Shown in pieces: positions 63,266 through 64,000 of a stretch of 64,000 bases of DNA. How positions within the stretch are numbered: position 1 is the stretch's first letter; every line of letters starts with the position of its first letter. The notes beneath the pieces were generated by a model. That model ran no database searches, was not told where the DNA came from, and saw only the letters and a list, made by a program, of their open reading frames with translations. Source of the DNA: Vulcanisaeta distributa JCM 11213 (GTDB lineage Archaea; Thermoproteota; Thermoprotei; Thermoproteales; Thermocladiaceae); assembly GCA_001316125.1 (NCBI GenBank), contig BBCS01000009.1, positions 16,452 through 80,451 of the forward strand, read 5' to 3'. Position numbers and translations under genes: made by a program.

Positions 63266-64000
63266 ATGAGGAGATCTATCATTGTGATTATCATAATATT
63301 GGCCAGGGTAATATATAGTGCGTATTGGTTTTACCTGGCTCCAGCATTACCAATAATTAGTATTGAGTTTAAAGTCAGTAAGGCGTTACTTGGCGTAGTC
63401 CCATTCATATTCATCGTTGGTGCCGCATCATTTCAAATACCGGCGGGCATTATAGCAAGCCGCCTGGGTAATGCTAGGACTGCTGGTCTTGGTTTATTCG
63501 CCATGGCAATTACGGGTTTATTAATACCCTTTAGCACTAACTTTTATGAGGTATTGATCCTTAGATTGATCGCAGGTATCGGTGCCGCACTATTCTTCTC
63601 GACGGGCGCCGCAATACTATCGACTGCATACCCTGAGAAGGTTGGTACATTACTCGGTATTTACAACGCGGCCTTTGGCCTTGGCTCAGGGATAGGCTTA
63701 GCGTGGGGTGTTACATACGCATTTCTTGGGTGGAGATTATCAACACTATTGCTTAGTGCTGTTGGTGTTCCATTAGCATTAACTGTGTTCTTTGTCCAGG
63801 GTGGTTACATACGTAGTCCGCGCATTAGGTTTAGCCGTGATGCGGTAATAATTGGCATAGCAACAAGCGGCTTTTGGGGGGGTGCTGATACGCCCAAGTA
63901 CAGGTGTGTCACCATAGGGTTTAATGCTTTGTTTACCTTGTTTTTTGTGGAGTTAATTTATGAGTGTGTGGGTGTGTTTGGGAAATGATTAAGTTGTGCC
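63266..64000 (+). CDS. MFS transporter, N-terminal half, running into the window end
   Basis: ATG 63266. Six hydrophobic helices of an MFS protein: WFYLAPALPIISIEFKVSKALLG, FQIPAGIIASRLGNART (loop 2-3 motif), LRLIAGIGAALFFSTGAAIL, AFGLGSGIGLAWG. After the G7 run at 63877 the reading frame changes character (TPKYRCVTIGFNALFTLFFVELIYECVGVFGK, TGA 63986-63988), and the base composition becomes T/G-rich. The end resembles neither MFS helix 7 nor a normal C-terminus. Either a frameshift or a sequence join lies near 63885. The true gene would continue beyond 64000. Confidence 0.6.

Overview
The window reads as a chromosomal segment of a hyperthermophilic crenarchaeon (Thermoproteota). A relative of Vulcanisaeta, Caldivirga or Thermocladium within the Thermoproteales fits best, but that genus-level guess rests only on moderate GC, AGG-rich arginine codons and gene content. 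The archaeal assignment is firm. The window carries glycerol-1-phosphate dehydrogenase, aIF5B, deoxyhypusine synthase, ribosomal proteins L24e and S27ae, a proteasome beta subunit, an AdkA-type adenylate kinase, XPB- and XPD-type helicases, an HTH-ThiN protein, and many leaderless promoters with a TATA box about 25-32 bases before the start codon.

A data-quality point governs the whole annotation. About a hundred G or C runs of 7-8 bases occur. Where the protein or RNA family is well known, each fits better with 4-5 bases (for example the tRNA-Asp acceptor stem, TrpB GAGQWGS, aIF5B RRRGGS, the intein GDGYL, CTP synthase RGY). A second class of error is loss of one base, often in GGC/GGCC contexts. 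More than half of the longer genes are therefore split by apparent frameshifts. I give each as one CDS spanning its pieces and state where the frame breaks. I treat most as sequence errors, not pseudogenes.

Layout. 1-6 kb: partial sugar-phosphate isomerase; XPB helicase carrying an intein with a C2H2 finger and a LAGLIDADG endonuclease; four small membrane or secreted proteins; DUF1152 protein. 6-12 kb: hypotheticals, HtpX-like protease, ADP-forming acyl-CoA synthetase (alpha and beta), class III aminotransferase, thioredoxin. 12-18 kb: tRNA-Asp, then a catabolic group (D-aminoacylase-type amidohydrolase, MHS-type transporter, second amidohydrolase) preceded by strong palindromes. 18-25 kb: small metal-binding proteins, Thi4, phosphate permease, G1P dehydrogenase, PfpI-like protein, adenylate kinase, glycosyltransferase, S27ae. 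24.5-32 kb: enolase-superfamily enzyme, UbiD-like decarboxylase, ATP-grasp ligase, HTH-ThiN regulator, small proteins, TatD. 32-41 kb: XPD-like helicase, HerA-like ATPase, winged-helix protein, membrane M48 protease, methyltransferase, deoxyhypusine synthase, pilin-like protein. 40.5-56 kb: CTP synthase, large surface protein, aminotransferase, DUF131 pair, FKBP isomerase, proteasome beta, endonuclease III, Nudix, L24e, DUF4129/transglutaminase-like/DUF58 cluster, aIF5B, TrpB2. 56-64 kb: HpaB-family protein, acyl-CoA dehydrogenase, AMP-forming acyl-CoA synthetase, degenerate amidohydrolase, membrane protein, MFS transporter running into the window end.

The most distinctive biology is the XPB intein with its zinc finger, the XPD-like/HerA-like neighbourhood, the transglutaminase-like protein lacking catalytic residues, the acyl-CoA gene group with an inverted repeat at the likely transcription start, and the perfect palindrome upstream of the D-aminoacylase. 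I found no CRISPR array, rRNA or clear insertion sequence.
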